Part shown: positions 10,149 through 20,223 of the stretch, piece after piece | Layout of the letters: every line of letters begins with the position of its first letter | Numbering within the stretch: the stretch's first letter is position 1 | Assembly (NCBI GenBank): GCA_029781045.1 | Contig: JAKOXL010000023.1 | Span: 1 to 64,000, forward strand | Length of the DNA: 64,000 bases | Source of the DNA: Bacillota bacterium | Lineage (GTDB): Bacteria > Bacillota > UBA994 > UBA5500 | Direction: 5' to 3' | Program-made: the position numbers and the translations under genes | The notes under the pieces: generated by a model | Told to the model about the DNA's origin: nothing | The model's database searches: none | Seen by the model: only the letters and a program-made list of their open reading frames with translations

Positions 10149-12680
10149 CTATTGCAGGCAGTTGAACAACAGTTTGAAGGTGCCGTGGGTCTGTCCCCGA
10201 TGCTGAGGCGCGAAGGCAAAGAGAATCACTTCGCCGTGGCCATAGCGGGCTGCCACCATGGCCGCCTTCCCGGCCAGACGCTCTTCTCCCACCAACAGTC
10301 CGCTCTCTAAGATGTTCCCCTGCGGATAGCGGGCTATCACTCGATAATTGTCAGCCCGGAAGTTGTCGTTGATCTGCAGCACGGGGCTATCCCAGTTGAA
10401 TATCAAAGCGTCTTCCGGCATGCCCAGACCGAGGCGGTCATTGGTATCAATTTGCACATGCAGGGTGGAGCCGTGGGTGTTGTAATCCTTGGGACCCAAA
10501 CCAGCCACCACATTCTGCAGCTTAAGCTTAAAGGCCTTGATGGCGAAATCGCAGGCGTTGTTCAAAGCTACCAGGCGGCCACCAGCAGCCACAAAGGCCC
10601 GCAGGGCTTCCACTCCCTCCTGTCCTATGCCGTCCTTGTACTGGGGTGGAATGCTGTCGCCATACCAGCTAAGCATACGGGCAGCCCTTTCATTCCCCGG
10701 GATAGTGATATCCACAATCATCTGTTCCCAATCGCTGGGGAATACCAGTACATCAAACTTGTCTTTGAGGTTACCGGCCCTAATGTCCTTGGGCATCACC
10801 GTGGTATAAGGCTGTTCAAACTTCTCGAAGATAAGCCGCGTCCAGCCCTCATCGGCATTGCCCCCAAAGTAGCGCTGGAACAGACCGACCCGCAGCGGTT
10901 GCAGGGCAAACTTGGGGCCGGTAAACTCGGCCGTTAGACCATAGAGATCAATGCCCAACTCACTGGCCAGAGGCTTAGCTTGCTCCAGATGAGCGCTCTC
11001 AATGTAGAACGCGCCAGGAGCCAGCACCTGGTCATTTAGGAAGAGCTCGCTTTCAATGCGCCACACCGGCACTTGGGCCTGCAGTAAATGGTTGGCCAAG
11101 CGATAGCTGTCGTTTAAGTTACCAGCAAACACATAGCCGTAGGGTCCAGGTGAGTAAACCTGAGCACTTAACGGGGCCGGTTCCTCAATAACCTTAAACT
11201 CGCCCACAATGGGACCAGCGGCGGGCACCACGTCTACGCCCATATACTCGGCCACCGTATCGGAAGCCGTATCGAACACGGCGATGGAGCCGTCAGGATT
11301 CTTGGCCCAGGGATTATTCGGATAGCGCTGCTGGCCCAACAGCTGCTTAATGACGCCATACTTGGGTTGGGCTGAGAAGACCAAGTAGGTGCCAGCTGGA
11401 TAGAGGCGATTATCGGCTGTGAACTCACTGGTTGCCTGATGAACCTCAATCCCCTGGTTGAGCAAGACCCGCACCAACTTGCGGGCGGTAAGGGGATCAT
11501 GTTGCTCCGGTGAGATTATGTAGGCTTTGACTTTGCTGGCCGCACCCCGCTCCGTCTGCCGCATAGCTTTGAGATAGCTGTTCCAGAGAACCGTTTCCCT
11601 ATTGCGGGCAGCCGCATCCAGCAGTGCCCATGCCGCCATCTTTTGCCGCTCCACTATATCCCGCAGACGCCACCAGCCGCCAGGCCAGGGGTGGGGGAAG
11701 TTGGTTTGGGCTTCGTATTTGGGCATGGTCTTGCCAGCTCCGCTTAACTGCGAAGGATCGATATAAAGCGGCGTGGCCAGTTTGGCACTGGCCGACTCGG
11801 TAAGCATACCGGCTATGTTGTGATGATTGGTAATCCAGTGGAAACCATAATGCCCCCAGCCGGGGAACTGGGCCCCATTGAGCACGCCATCCAGCCCCGC
11901 CTCCTCCAGCCGGTAGGCCATGTGGGCCCCATACCAGGCCAGCTCTCGCCAAATGAGAGGATCGGCATCGGGACGAATTGGTTCACTGTAGGGCGCCACA
12001 TAGATGCGGGCGCCGTAGCTGCCCATGTGGTGATGATCTTGGAAAGCCTGAGGTCGCCACTGCTTAAACAGCAGCTGAGCCATATAGTAAGATTCAATCA
12101 GATTTTGCATGAAGGCATCGCGGTTGTTGTCGTGACCGGCGTACTTGTGGTATAGCCAGGGCATGCTGGCCCCTTCGTATTCGGTGCCCAACCACTGGTT
12201 ATACCAATCGGTGACCATTATTTGGCCATCGGGGTTGAAACAAGGTACGGCCAGGTAAATCACGTTGTCCAGGATGCGGCGGGTCTCTTCGTCATCGCGC
12301 GTCAGCAGATCATAGGCCAATTCGGGGGCCATCTGCGTGCCACCGATTTCGCTGGCATGCAAACTCATGCTCTGGAGAATAACGGCCTTGCCCCTCTTGA
12401 TAAGCTCCTTCACCGCTTCCTCCGACAGGCCTCGGGGATCGGTGATCTGCAGGTTGATCTGGCGCAATTCTTCCAAGTTGGCCAAGTTCTCCTGGGAGGA
12501 GATGATGGTAAGCAGGAAGGGGTTCCCTTCGGTAGACGGGCCTAGGTCGATGACTTTAATACGGTCCGACTCTTGGGCCAGCAGATAGAAATACTCAACG
12601 ATTCTGTCCCAGCGGGCGATCTTGCGATCGGCTCCCAGCTGATGCCCGAAAAAGGCTTCGGGAGAAGTAATGCGACCCAT
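10149..12680 (-). CDS. M14 family zinc carboxypeptidase-like protein
   Basis: SMSLHASEIGGTQMAPELAYDLL (HxxE) and downstream AVPCFNPDGQ, DNNRDAFMQNL; ATG at 12680 behind GGAGGATGA. Confidence 0.8.
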   Translation of the reverse strand: MGRITSPEAFFGHQLGADRKIARWDRIVEYFYLLAQESDRIKVIDLGPSTEGNPFLLTIISSQENLANLEELRQINLQITDPRGLSEEAVKELIKRGKAVILQSMSLHASEIGGTQMAPELAYDLLTRDDEETRRILDNVIYLAVPCFNPDGQIMVTDWYNQWLGTEYEGASMPWLYHKYAGHDNNRDAFMQNLIESYYMAQLLFKQWRPQAFQDHHHMGSYGARIYVAPYSEPIRPDADPLIWRELAWYGAHMAYRLEEAGLDGVLNGAQFPGWGHYGFHWITNHHNIAGMLTESASAKLATPLYIDPSQLSGAGKTMPKYEAQTNFPHPWPGGWWRLRDIVERQKMAAWALLDAAARNRETVLWNSYLKAMRQTERGAASKVKAYIISPEQHDPLTARKLVRVLLNQGIEVHQATSEFTADNRLYPAGTYLVFSAQPKYGVIKQLLGQQRYPNNPWAKNPDGSIAVFDTASDTVAEYMGVDVVPAAGPIVGEFKVIEEPAPLSAQVYSPGPYGYVFAGNLNDSYRLANHLLQAQVPVWRIESELFLNDQVLAPGAFYIESAHLEQAKPLASELGIDLYGLTAEFTGPKFALQPLRVGLFQRYFGGNADEGWTRLIFEKFEQPYTTVMPKDIRAGNLKDKFDVLVFPSDWEQMIVDITIPGNERAARMLSWYGDSIPPQYKDGIGQEGVEALRAFVAAGGRLVALNNACDFAIKAFKLKLQNVVAGLGPKDYNTHGSTLHVQIDTNDRLGLGMPEDALIFNWDSPVLQINDNFRADNYRVIARYPQGNILESGLLVGEERLAGKAAMVAARYGHGEVILFAFAPQHRGQTHGTFKLLFNCLQ

Positions 12681-12875
12681 TGATTCATCCTCCTTTGCGA
12701 TTTCTTGCATACTAGATAATTCGCCTATCTAAACATCCATTCCTGCACTAAAAAAGAAAAATGGGGTTATGTCAGACAAAGCATCTGCACAACCCCTTGG
12801 GGTTTATACTGTGCGGGCGCCGCACCACGGCGCTCCGCGGAAGTAGCAAACAACATCTGGCAAGCATATCTGCCT

Positions 12876-12914
12876 CCAGTGCAAAAAGGCGTGTCGTGTT
12901 GCGACACGCCTCCA
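12876..12914. terminator. Terminator, GGCGTGTCGC family
   Basis: AAAAAGGCGTGTCGTGTTGCGACACGCC. Confidence 0.75.
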
Positions 12915-12926
12915 CGTTGCTAAACT

Positions 12927-13634
12927 CTATTTCTGCAACTCACCCTGCAGACCGATTACGATGGTGTAAACGGGGATGTCGTTGCGCCCAGCCTGCTGCA
13001 GAGCCACTTCCACCAGCCGTTCTAAACCACCACAGCAGGGCACAACCATACGGGCAATGGTGATGGAGTTAATGTCGTTGTGGGCGAAAATGTGGGCCAG
13101 CTTTTCCACATAGGGAGCCACGTGGTCTAGCTTGGGGCAAGCCACCAGTAGAGTTTTTCCCCGCAGCAGTTTGCGGTGAAAATCGGGATAGGCAAAGGGA
13201 ACACAGTCGGCGGAGATCAACAGATCAGCCCCAGCAAAGAAGGGTGCTTGGGAAGGCACCAGGGCCAGCTGCACCGGCCACTGGCTCAGCTCGGAAACGG
13301 GGGCCACATGGGCACCGGCACTGGCCTGCGGCTTGTGGGGTTTCAGTGATTGGGCCATGCTGCCGGGGCAACCACCATGGAAAGCTGGCCGCTTTTGGGC
13401 CAGATGGGCTTCTACCGCTTCTTCGTCAAACTCGTCAGCCTCCCGCTCGATGAGGGTGAGGGCGCCCTGCGGACAATGACCTAAGCAGGCGCCGATACCG
13501 TCACAGAGGTTATCGGCTATGAGGCGGGCTTTGCCATCAATAATCTGAATGGCCCCTTCGGCACAGTTGGGCACACACAGACCACAACCATTACACTTGT
13601 CTTCGTCAATGTGTATAATCGTGCGCTTTTGCAT
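12927..13634 (-). CDS. 4Fe-4S dicluster-domain protein
   Basis: DEDKCNGCGLCVPNCAEGAIQI and CDGIGACLGHCPQGAL clusters; GAGGAGGAA RBS. Confidence 0.87.
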   Translation of the reverse strand: MQKRTIIHIDEDKCNGCGLCVPNCAEGAIQIIDGKARLIADNLCDGIGACLGHCPQGALTLIEREADEFDEEAVEAHLAQKRPAFHGGCPGSMAQSLKPHKPQASAGAHVAPVSELSQWPVQLALVPSQAPFFAGADLLISADCVPFAYPDFHRKLLRGKTLLVACPKLDHVAPYVEKLAHIFAHNDINSITIARMVVPCCGGLERLVEVALQQAGRNDIPVYTIVIGLQGELQK

Positions 13635-13744
13635 CAGCATTTCCTCCTCTTCCATTCTTGCACCCATTATAGCAGGCGGAAATGCTGCCGAATGTGATTA
13701 AGGTCACGCTAAAAGCCGGCCCGAAGGCCGGCCTACTACTGTGA

Positions 13745-14023
13745 CTAACGGGTACGGTTGCTGCCGCCGAAATTGGATTGACTCTTGGTGACCCCGTCGG
13801 CATGGATCTGGTTACTATCAGACGGCACAAAAGTTTTGCAGCAGGTCTCCATGCAGGTGCTAGCCTTGCTGGGCGGGAAAGTAGACGCCTGGGTGGCATC
13901 CATCGTGTCAGGCTGTTTTGCACCAAAGTCATCACTGACAACGACGATTTCACTGGCTAGACACTTGTTACCTTGCCCATAGTAATGGCAGTTACTGACT
14001 ATACAATGGATGTGTTGTGGCAT
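13745..14023 (-). CDS. DUF1540-like Cys-rich protein
   Basis: IHCIVSNCHYYGQGNKCLASEIVV...STCMETCCKTF. Confidence 0.75.
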   Translation of the reverse strand: MPQHIHCIVSNCHYYGQGNKCLASEIVVVSDDFGAKQPDTMDATQASTFPPSKASTCMETCCKTFVPSDSNQIHADGVTKSQSNFGGSNRTR

Positions 14024-14297
14024 AAATATCCCTCCTTGTTTTGCTTCTCTGCCTGTGGGCAGTGTATCAAGCTTAGTTTGTGCTTAACGGCTACCCATAT
14101 ACCGACAAAAATTCGCAAAAACGAAGATGGAGGGGTGAAAGCTATTGTGTTTTGCTGTGGATGTGTTATACTACTAGTAATCGTCTGCTTGTGGCTGAAG
14201 ACAAGGTAACTAGATTCTAGCGTCTTCCTGTTTAACCTCGGTTTTCCCGGCCAACTTGGACTAGACGAAAATACTTTTGGGGAGAGGAGGTTAAACG

Positions 14298-14603
14298 ATG
14301 TACGCCGATAAGAATCTAACTTGCCGTGACTGCGGCAGAGAGTTTGTTTTTACTGCTGGTGAGCAAGAGTTCTATGCATCTCGTGGTTTCCAAAACGAGC
14401 CTAGCCGTTGCCCTGAGTGCCGCGCCGCTCGCAAAGAGCATGGTGGCCGTGGCAATGGTGGCGGAATGCGTCAACCTCGGGAAATGCATACAGTGACTTG
14501 TGCTGAGTGTGGCAAGGAAACACAGGTACCATTCCGTCCGAGTGGTGACCGTCCGGTCTATTGCCAGGACTGTTTCCAGGCAAAACGCTCATCTCGTTGG
14601 TAA
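14298..14603 (+). CDS. Zinc-ribbon domain protein (two CxxC-CxxC ribbons)
   Basis: LTCRDCGREFVFTAGEQEFYASRGFQNEPSRCPECR and VTCAECGKETQVPF...VYCQDCF; RBS GAGAGGAGG. Confidence 0.88.
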   Translation: MYADKNLTCRDCGREFVFTAGEQEFYASRGFQNEPSRCPECRAARKEHGGRGNGGGMRQPREMHTVTCAECGKETQVPFRPSGDRPVYCQDCFQAKRSSRW

Positions 14604-14611
14604 TACGCAAG

Positions 14612-14642
14612 CAAAAACCGGCCTAACTGGCCGGTTTTTTGT
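14612..14642 (+). terminator. Intrinsic terminator
   Basis: AAAACCGGCCTAACTGGCCGGTTTTTTG. Confidence 0.85.
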
Positions 14643-15068
14643 TTAGTTGTTATAGCTACCTACCTCGGCGGCCTTAAGCTGCATCTGTTCTACCGCTGCC
14701 GGGTTCGTCAAACCAGCTAAGTCAAACTCGTAAACTCCCCGCTCTGGGTTCCAGACCCCAGCGGCCCGCCGCTTGATCAGACCCTGCTGAGCTGCCCAGT
14801 TACCGATGGCAGTCGAACAGACCTGCCCACTATTCTTGTTAACAATAAGTTTAAAGCTGTCTTTCTTTTCAGCTATAGGTTTAACCAGCAGCAGGTCTTC
14901 TTCTACACCAATCTGCACATACCTTACATTCACTGCAACTAGGTGTTTTGTGAACGCAGCATTAAGTCGTACACCTTTAGGCCTATCGGTAAAGGTGATG
15001 CGAAAGGTCTTGTCAGCACCCGCACTACCTCTACCACGAGCGGCCTGTTTAAACCACATTACTGACAC
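14643..15068 (-). CDS. Hypothetical protein
   Basis: 141-aa ORF with basic N-terminus, bounded by a terminator. Confidence 0.55.
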   Translation of the reverse strand: MSVMWFKQAARGRGSAGADKTFRITFTDRPKGVRLNAAFTKHLVAVNVRYVQIGVEEDLLLVKPIAEKKDSFKLIVNKNSGQVCSTAIGNWAAQQGLIKRRAAGVWNPERGVYEFDLAGLTNPAAVEQMQLKAAEVGSYNN

Positions 15069-15140
15069 ATCTTCACCCCCACTTTTGCAGGTTATTTTCT
15101 TCTGTAGTATGGGGGTTTTTGCTAATAATTATACGTGGCA

Positions 15141-15551
15141 CTATTGGCTACGCAGATATTCGGCTAACCTTTTATCTACTTTGAGGATATGCTGCGTTAA
15201 CCAATCGACAACTGTCCTGTTAACTTTCAACACCAAACGCACCGTGGGTCCATCCGTTGCCAGCTGTTCTCGTAACTCGGCAACCTCCCTTACCCACTGG
15301 TCGTGCATAGCTTTATGGGCTTCATATTCAGGATACCCTGAATTCCGTTGTATTTCTTCCTCGTCTCTAAAATGAATTTTGATATACTCAGCCAGAAAAT
15401 CCACCGTGTTGGCTACTTCGGCTTTACCCTTGCCCTGATTGCAAGCATCCAGTAGATTCTCAATGCGGGCAAATAGCTCCTTATGTTGCTCATCGATTAC
15501 CGCCACGCCTGTAAGCAGTTCGTCTTTCCAAAGTAGTGCCAATCCCTTCAC
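15141..15551 (-). CDS. Bacteriohemerythrin
   Basis: LTGVAVIDEQHKELFARIENLL ... HFRDEEEIQRNSGYPEYEAHKAMHDQW. Confidence 0.92.
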   Translation of the reverse strand: MKGLALLWKDELLTGVAVIDEQHKELFARIENLLDACNQGKGKAEVANTVDFLAEYIKIHFRDEEEIQRNSGYPEYEAHKAMHDQWVREVAELREQLATDGPTVRLVLKVNRTVVDWLTQHILKVDKRLAEYLRSQ

Positions 15552-15561
15552 CTCCCCGATT

Positions 15562-17004
15562 TTACTTCACCGGCTTAGGTTGTACGCCCGCCGGAATGGG
15601 GCAAACATAGGCTTCGCCGCCCAACCGTTCCTTTAACTCCTCCTTGGCTGCTGCCAGTTGCTCCGGTTGCAGGATAAGATCAAGCCCAGTGGCCGCCATA
15701 ACTTTAGCCGCCAGCAGCATGCCTTTGTGGGCCCAGCTGGACTTACCTTGCGCCACCAATTGCCATGAATGGCCTGGTGTGCCTAGAGCATAACAGCTGG
15801 TATAACACTGAACAGTAGGCACAATCCAAGAGACGTCGGCCACATCGGTGGAACCCATCATGGGTTGCTCATAGCTGATGTGAGGAATAACGCCGGTGTG
15901 CAGCACTTGACCTTCCAGAGTTTGGGCCAGCTGGCGCCCCTGCTTACCACCGAACTTATCCACTAATGACTCCCGCTCTTTGGAAAGCTCGGCCTCACCG
16001 AGAGTGCCGCGAATGGCCGCCGCGAAAGCTTCCTCTTCCGGAGTGATGCTCAGAGCCGGAATGGCTTCCATGTTGGCGTGCATCAGCTTCTCCAAGACTT
16101 CATTGGGAATCAAGTTGGAGCAGGCCTTATCTACCTCGATCTCCACCTGGGTCTGGGTCATGAGGGCGGCGCCTCTTGCGATATCGGTAACCCACTCATA
16201 AATCTCTCTCACGGTGCTGTTCTTAGGAGCGCGAATCAGGTAGAGCACCTCGGCTTTAGGCTGCACCACATTGGGGCTCTTGCCGCCCGTATCAATCACC
16301 GCATAGTGAATGCGGGCTTCGGGTATTACATGCTCCCGCAAGTAGTTGACACCCACATTCATAAGCTCCACGGCGTCGAGGGCACTGCGGCCCAAATGGG
16401 GTGATGCGGCCGCGTGGGAAGAACGGCCAGTAAAGCGATAGTAGACCTGGATATTGGCTAAGGATGAGCCGGAACTAACCAGGTTCATCGTACCCGCATG
16501 CCAAGTAATAGCCGCATCAAGATCGGCAAAAACGCCTTCCCTGGCCATGAAGGCCTTACCCGAACCGCCTTCTTCACCCGGGCAGCCGAAATACTTCACC
16601 GTTCCCGGCAAGTTGTTCTCAGCCAAATACTGGGCTAAGGCCACCGCCGCTGCTAAAGAGCCCACACCCAGCAAGTTATGGCCACAGCCATGACCAGGAG
16701 CCCCTGAAACCACTGGCTTGCGTTCGGCCACACCGGCCACCTGGCTTAGCCCCGACAGAGCATCATACTCACCCAGGAAACCGATTACCGGTGCTCCCTG
16801 CCCGGCCGTGCCCACGAAGGCATAAGGCACACAGCCTACCGTCTCTTCCACGGCAAAACCGGCCTGCTTCAGAGCCTCCACCAGCACCGCCGCCGACTGT
16901 TTCTCTTCAAAGCGGGTCTCGGCAAACTCCCATATGGCATCACTAAGAGCCGTATACTCACTGGCCTTAGCATCAATGAGGTCAAACAACCGCTGCTTGT
17001 CCAT
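15562..17004 (-). CDS. M20 family peptidase, AbgB (p-aminobenzoyl-glutamate hydrolase subunit B)-like
   Basis: APGHGCGHNLLGVGSLAAA, GCPGEEGGSGKAFMAREGVF, MGSTDVADVSW. Confidence 0.85.
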   Translation of the reverse strand: MDKQRLFDLIDAKASEYTALSDAIWEFAETRFEEKQSAAVLVEALKQAGFAVEETVGCVPYAFVGTAGQGAPVIGFLGEYDALSGLSQVAGVAERKPVVSGAPGHGCGHNLLGVGSLAAAVALAQYLAENNLPGTVKYFGCPGEEGGSGKAFMAREGVFADLDAAITWHAGTMNLVSSGSSLANIQVYYRFTGRSSHAAASPHLGRSALDAVELMNVGVNYLREHVIPEARIHYAVIDTGGKSPNVVQPKAEVLYLIRAPKNSTVREIYEWVTDIARGAALMTQTQVEIEVDKACSNLIPNEVLEKLMHANMEAIPALSITPEEEAFAAAIRGTLGEAELSKERESLVDKFGGKQGRQLAQTLEGQVLHTGVIPHISYEQPMMGSTDVADVSWIVPTVQCYTSCYALGTPGHSWQLVAQGKSSWAHKGMLLAAKVMAATGLDLILQPEQLAAAKEELKERLGGEAYVCPIPAGVQPKPVK

Positions 17005-17194
17005 GCGCAACCCTCCTACTTTATTACTGTTATTTAGATTTCTCGCCAGCGACTTAATATCCTGCCCCCGAGGGTAATGCTAAAGAAAGAACTACTGCCG
17101 CCAGAGGGCATGAGGAATTATCTATATATCGTTATATCGTTAGTAACAAATATTTAGCCGCAGGCTATTGTTCTGTACTGCACAAAGGAGTAGA

Positions 17195-17260
17195 ATGGGA
17201 GCGAATGCAAGAGCTGCCTTTGCTCCGAAGACTCGGAGCGGTTGCTCTTTTTCGTGTTAG
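17195..17260 (+). CDS. Putative leader peptide ORF (21 aa)
   Basis: AAAGGAG-TAGA-ATG; MGANARAAFAPKTRSGCSFSC*; TAG stop overlaps the GGAGG of the downstream gene. Confidence 0.35.
   Translation: MGANARAAFAPKTRSGCSFSC
17209..17250 (+). promoter_or_regulatory. Terminator-like hairpin in the 5' leader of the NuoL/MrpD-like gene
   Basis: AAGAGCTGCC-TTT-GCTCCGA-AGAC-TCGGAGC-GGTTGCTCTT followed by T-rich tract. Confidence 0.6.
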
Positions 17261-17271
17261 GAGGCTTCTTA

Positions 17272-18870
17272 ATGGCTAGTTTGCTTGTGGTCTACGTTTT
17301 GCTGGCACCAATGATCTTTAACGCCCTTGATGCGAAGAGCGGGAAACGTTTGTATAGCATCGTAGGTAGCTTCACTTCTCTCTTGGCCCTAGCTGGCCTA
17401 TGGTTGACTAAGGATCCAGTGGTTGTCTCCTTGCCGATACTGCCTTTAAGCTATGGCTCCCAACCTGTTGGCCTGCTATTAGCCAGCGTCACCACCCTGG
17501 TTTGGTTCGCCATCAGCATCTTTTCGCAGCAGTATCTGCGTCACGAACACGATACTGACCGCTTCGTGCGTCTTTTTGGTTTTTCCGTGGCCGGGGCAAC
17601 GGCCTGTTTCCTAGCCCGTGATTTTCTAGCACTTTTTGTTGGTTTTGAATTGATGACTCTGGCTTCCCATGGCCTAGTTGCCCACGATCCTACCAAGGAA
17701 GCGCAGAAGGCGGCCCATCTGTATCACAGCCTGGGTAACATCAGTAGCGTCATCTTGATAGTTGGCTTGAGTATCATCGGCTTCCAGAGAGGTAGCCTGA
17801 ACTTCACCAGCCTAAATAACATGCCTTTATGGATTGCTTTACTACTCAGCTTCGGTTTCGCCATTAAGGCGGGAGCTTTCCCGGTGCAATTCTGGCTGCC
17901 CAATGCCCATCCAGTGGCCCCTTCGCCTGGCAGTGCGCTTCTTTCCGGCATCCTGATTAAAACAGGTGCTTATGGCATTTTACAGGTGGCTTCTCTTGCG
18001 GCTGCACCAACCACCTATGGAATCATCATTATTGTCATAGCCCTTATCACCATGAGCCTGGGTGTGGTAATGGCCCTCCTACAGCACAACGCCAAGCGCA
18101 TGCTGGCCTACCATAGTGTGAGCCAGATGGGTTACATCTTGCTAGGGATCGGTCTCTGGGCCTTTGAACGTAATGCCCTGGGTTTTGGGGGCGCCGTCTT
18201 CCATATGCTTAATCATGCCATCTTCAAATCGGCCCTTTTCTTGATTTGCGGTTCGGCGTTACTGGCGGCTAAGACCACCGATGTTTATCGCCTGGGCTCC
18301 ATGCGCAAAGCGTTTGGTATTGCCACGCCTCTGATGCTGCTGCCAGCCCTTGGCATAGCCGGAATACCCGGGTTCAACGGCTACATTAGTAAGACCTTGT
18401 TGCATAGTGCTCTGGCCCATGCCCATTTATCCCATACCCTGCATAAAGTGGCGGATCTGGTGTTCATCTTGGTGGCCTTCGGCACCGTCTGCTCTTTCAC
18501 TAAATTCACCTGGTTCGTGTTCTTTGCCGACCGCAAGGGCGAACGCAAGCCACAGAAGCGGGCTTCGAAGGCAGAAGTCATTGGCATTGGACTCTTGTCG
18601 CTGGCTACCTTGCTACTGGGCGTGTTCCCGCAACCCGTGCTTAAGGCTCTGGCTAGCGAAGTGGGTTATCTGGGTGCCAGCTGGCCGGCCCATTTGCACC
18701 TCTATGATGGACATGCCTTGGAAAGCGCCGGGTTGGTACTGGGCGGCGGCTTGATTCTGTACGTCGTATGCTATTACACCGGCGTATTCCACCTGCATCC
18801 GCCCCAGATTACCTTGGAATCTCTAGTGCATCTGGTTCGCCATAGTCCGCAATCGAAAAAGGCAAAGTAA
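17272..18870 (+). CDS. NADH-quinone oxidoreductase NuoL/N / MrpD-like proton-translocating membrane subunit, orphan
   Basis: ATG at 17272 behind TTAGGAGG; FVGFELMTLASHGLV, PVQFWLPNAHPVAPSPGSALLSGILIKTGAYG, MLAYHSVSQMGYILLG. Confidence 0.88.
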   Translation: MASLLVVYVLLAPMIFNALDAKSGKRLYSIVGSFTSLLALAGLWLTKDPVVVSLPILPLSYGSQPVGLLLASVTTLVWFAISIFSQQYLRHEHDTDRFVRLFGFSVAGATACFLARDFLALFVGFELMTLASHGLVAHDPTKEAQKAAHLYHSLGNISSVILIVGLSIIGFQRGSLNFTSLNNMPLWIALLLSFGFAIKAGAFPVQFWLPNAHPVAPSPGSALLSGILIKTGAYGILQVASLAAAPTTYGIIIIVIALITMSLGVVMALLQHNAKRMLAYHSVSQMGYILLGIGLWAFERNALGFGGAVFHMLNHAIFKSALFLICGSALLAAKTTDVYRLGSMRKAFGIATPLMLLPALGIAGIPGFNGYISKTLLHSALAHAHLSHTLHKVADLVFILVAFGTVCSFTKFTWFVFFADRKGERKPQKRASKAEVIGIGLLSLATLLLGVFPQPVLKALASEVGYLGASWPAHLHLYDGHALESAGLVLGGGLILYVVCYYTGVFHLHPPQITLESLVHLVRHSPQSKKAK

Positions 18871-18875
18871 CCGAG

Positions 18876-18914
18876 ATAAAAAGAAAGCCGTTGGTTTTGC
18901 AACCAACGGCTGTT
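18876..18914. terminator. Bidirectional terminator
   Basis: AAAGCCGTTGGTTTTGCAACCAACGGCTGTTTCT. Confidence 0.8.
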
Positions 18915-18918
18915 TCTA

Positions 18919-20223
18919 TTACTCCTGCATGATATCCCAGGCGGTGGCCACAAACAATTTTACAGCCCCGCGTAAAGCTCTCTCATCGAAGTCAAACTCG
19001 GCGGTATGGTGGCCAGCCCCATTGATATCCGCTCCGATGCTGATAAAGGTGGCCTGACCGCCATTCTGTTGTACCCTTTCCATCATGTAGGTGAAGTCTT
19101 CACTGCCACCACCGCCGGCTAGGCCGGGATTCACGTTGGTGAAGTCGCTGATGGTCTGGGCAACTTTGCGCACCCGCTCTACCAGTTCCGGATTGCTCTC
19201 CCCACTCTTGGCACCGCCCATGGCTTTGAAGGTCACTGTACAGCCATGCATGGCGGCCGCGCTCTCCAAAACACGGATGGCGTAGTTGTACATATGTTCC
19301 TCCAGCTCGCTGGTAAGGCCCCGGGTCTCTATGGCCAAATGGGCGCTGGGAGGAATGACGTTGCGGCCGGTACCGGCGTTGAGGCGCCCCACGTTGATGC
19401 GCGTAGCTCCCTTGCTATGGCGAGGAATGGCATAGAGATTTAATACCGCTGTGGCCGCAGCCAGCAGAGCATTATGCCCTCCTTCTGGTTTGCCGCCGGC
19501 ATGGGCAGGTGCGCCGGTGATAAAAGCATCGAACTTGGAAGTAGCTAAGAAGCTACCCCGCCCTCCGGCCACATTGCCAAGAGGAGTACCGCTCCCTAGA
19601 TGGGAAGCCAGCATATATTGCACATCATCAAGGATGCCAGAGCTAACGATGGCTTTAGCGCCCCGCACCCCTTCTTCTGCCGGCTGGAAGACCAGCTTAA
19701 TGGTGCCGCGGAGCTGATCTTTAATCTGGGCGAGGGTGGCGGCCACACCCAAACCGATGGCCGCATGGCCGTCATGACCGCAAGAATGCATAGCCTCCGG
19801 ATTGACTGAGGCAAAGCCCTCTTTCACCGGTCGATGTTCGGGTGCATCGGACTCCTTCATGTCAACGGCATCGATATCAAAACGCATGCCGATGACCGGG
19901 CCTTCACCACAACGCAAAATACCTACAACTCCCGTAAATCCTCCGCGCAGAGCCGGCAGAAACTCGGGGTCACCGCCCTGTGCCACGGCCCGTTGGTAAT
20001 GGCGTTCCAGCACATCGTCGGCGGGTACACCCATGCGGTCGACTTCCGATACGACTTCACGGCCCAACTTAACTTCAAAGCCCAGATCATGGAGACGACG
20101 GGCAATCAACGAGGCGGTGCGGAACTCGGTCCAACCGGACTCCGCATGCTTGTGGAAGTCACGACGGTCCGCAATCAACTGGGGCTCTAGTTGGTTAGCA
20201 ATTTCCTCAATACGCTTGATCAT
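18919..20223 (-). CDS. M20 family peptidase, AbgA (aminobenzoyl-glutamate utilization A)-like
   Basis: DRRDFHKHAESGWTEFRTASLIARRLHDLGF, MHSCGHDGHAAIGLG, FQPAEEGVRGA. Confidence 0.85.
   Translation of the reverse strand: MIKRIEEIANQLEPQLIADRRDFHKHAESGWTEFRTASLIARRLHDLGFEVKLGREVVSEVDRMGVPADDVLERHYQRAVAQGGDPEFLPALRGGFTGVVGILRCGEGPVIGMRFDIDAVDMKESDAPEHRPVKEGFASVNPEAMHSCGHDGHAAIGLGVAATLAQIKDQLRGTIKLVFQPAEEGVRGAKAIVSSGILDDVQYMLASHLGSGTPLGNVAGGRGSFLATSKFDAFITGAPAHAGGKPEGGHNALLAAATAVLNLYAIPRHSKGATRINVGRLNAGTGRNVIPPSAHLAIETRGLTSELEEHMYNYAIRVLESAAAMHGCTVTFKAMGGAKSGESNPELVERVRKVAQTISDFTNVNPGLAGGGGSEDFTYMMERVQQNGGQATFISIGADINGAGHHTAEFDFDERALRGAVKLFVATAWDIMQE

Noticed and set aside
13973-14209. ORF with hydrophobic tail KAIVFCCGCVILLVIVCLWLKTR as a small membrane protein
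   Set aside because: Its start region overlaps the DUF1540 gene on the other strand and the internal GTG has poor RBS spacing; not enough support.
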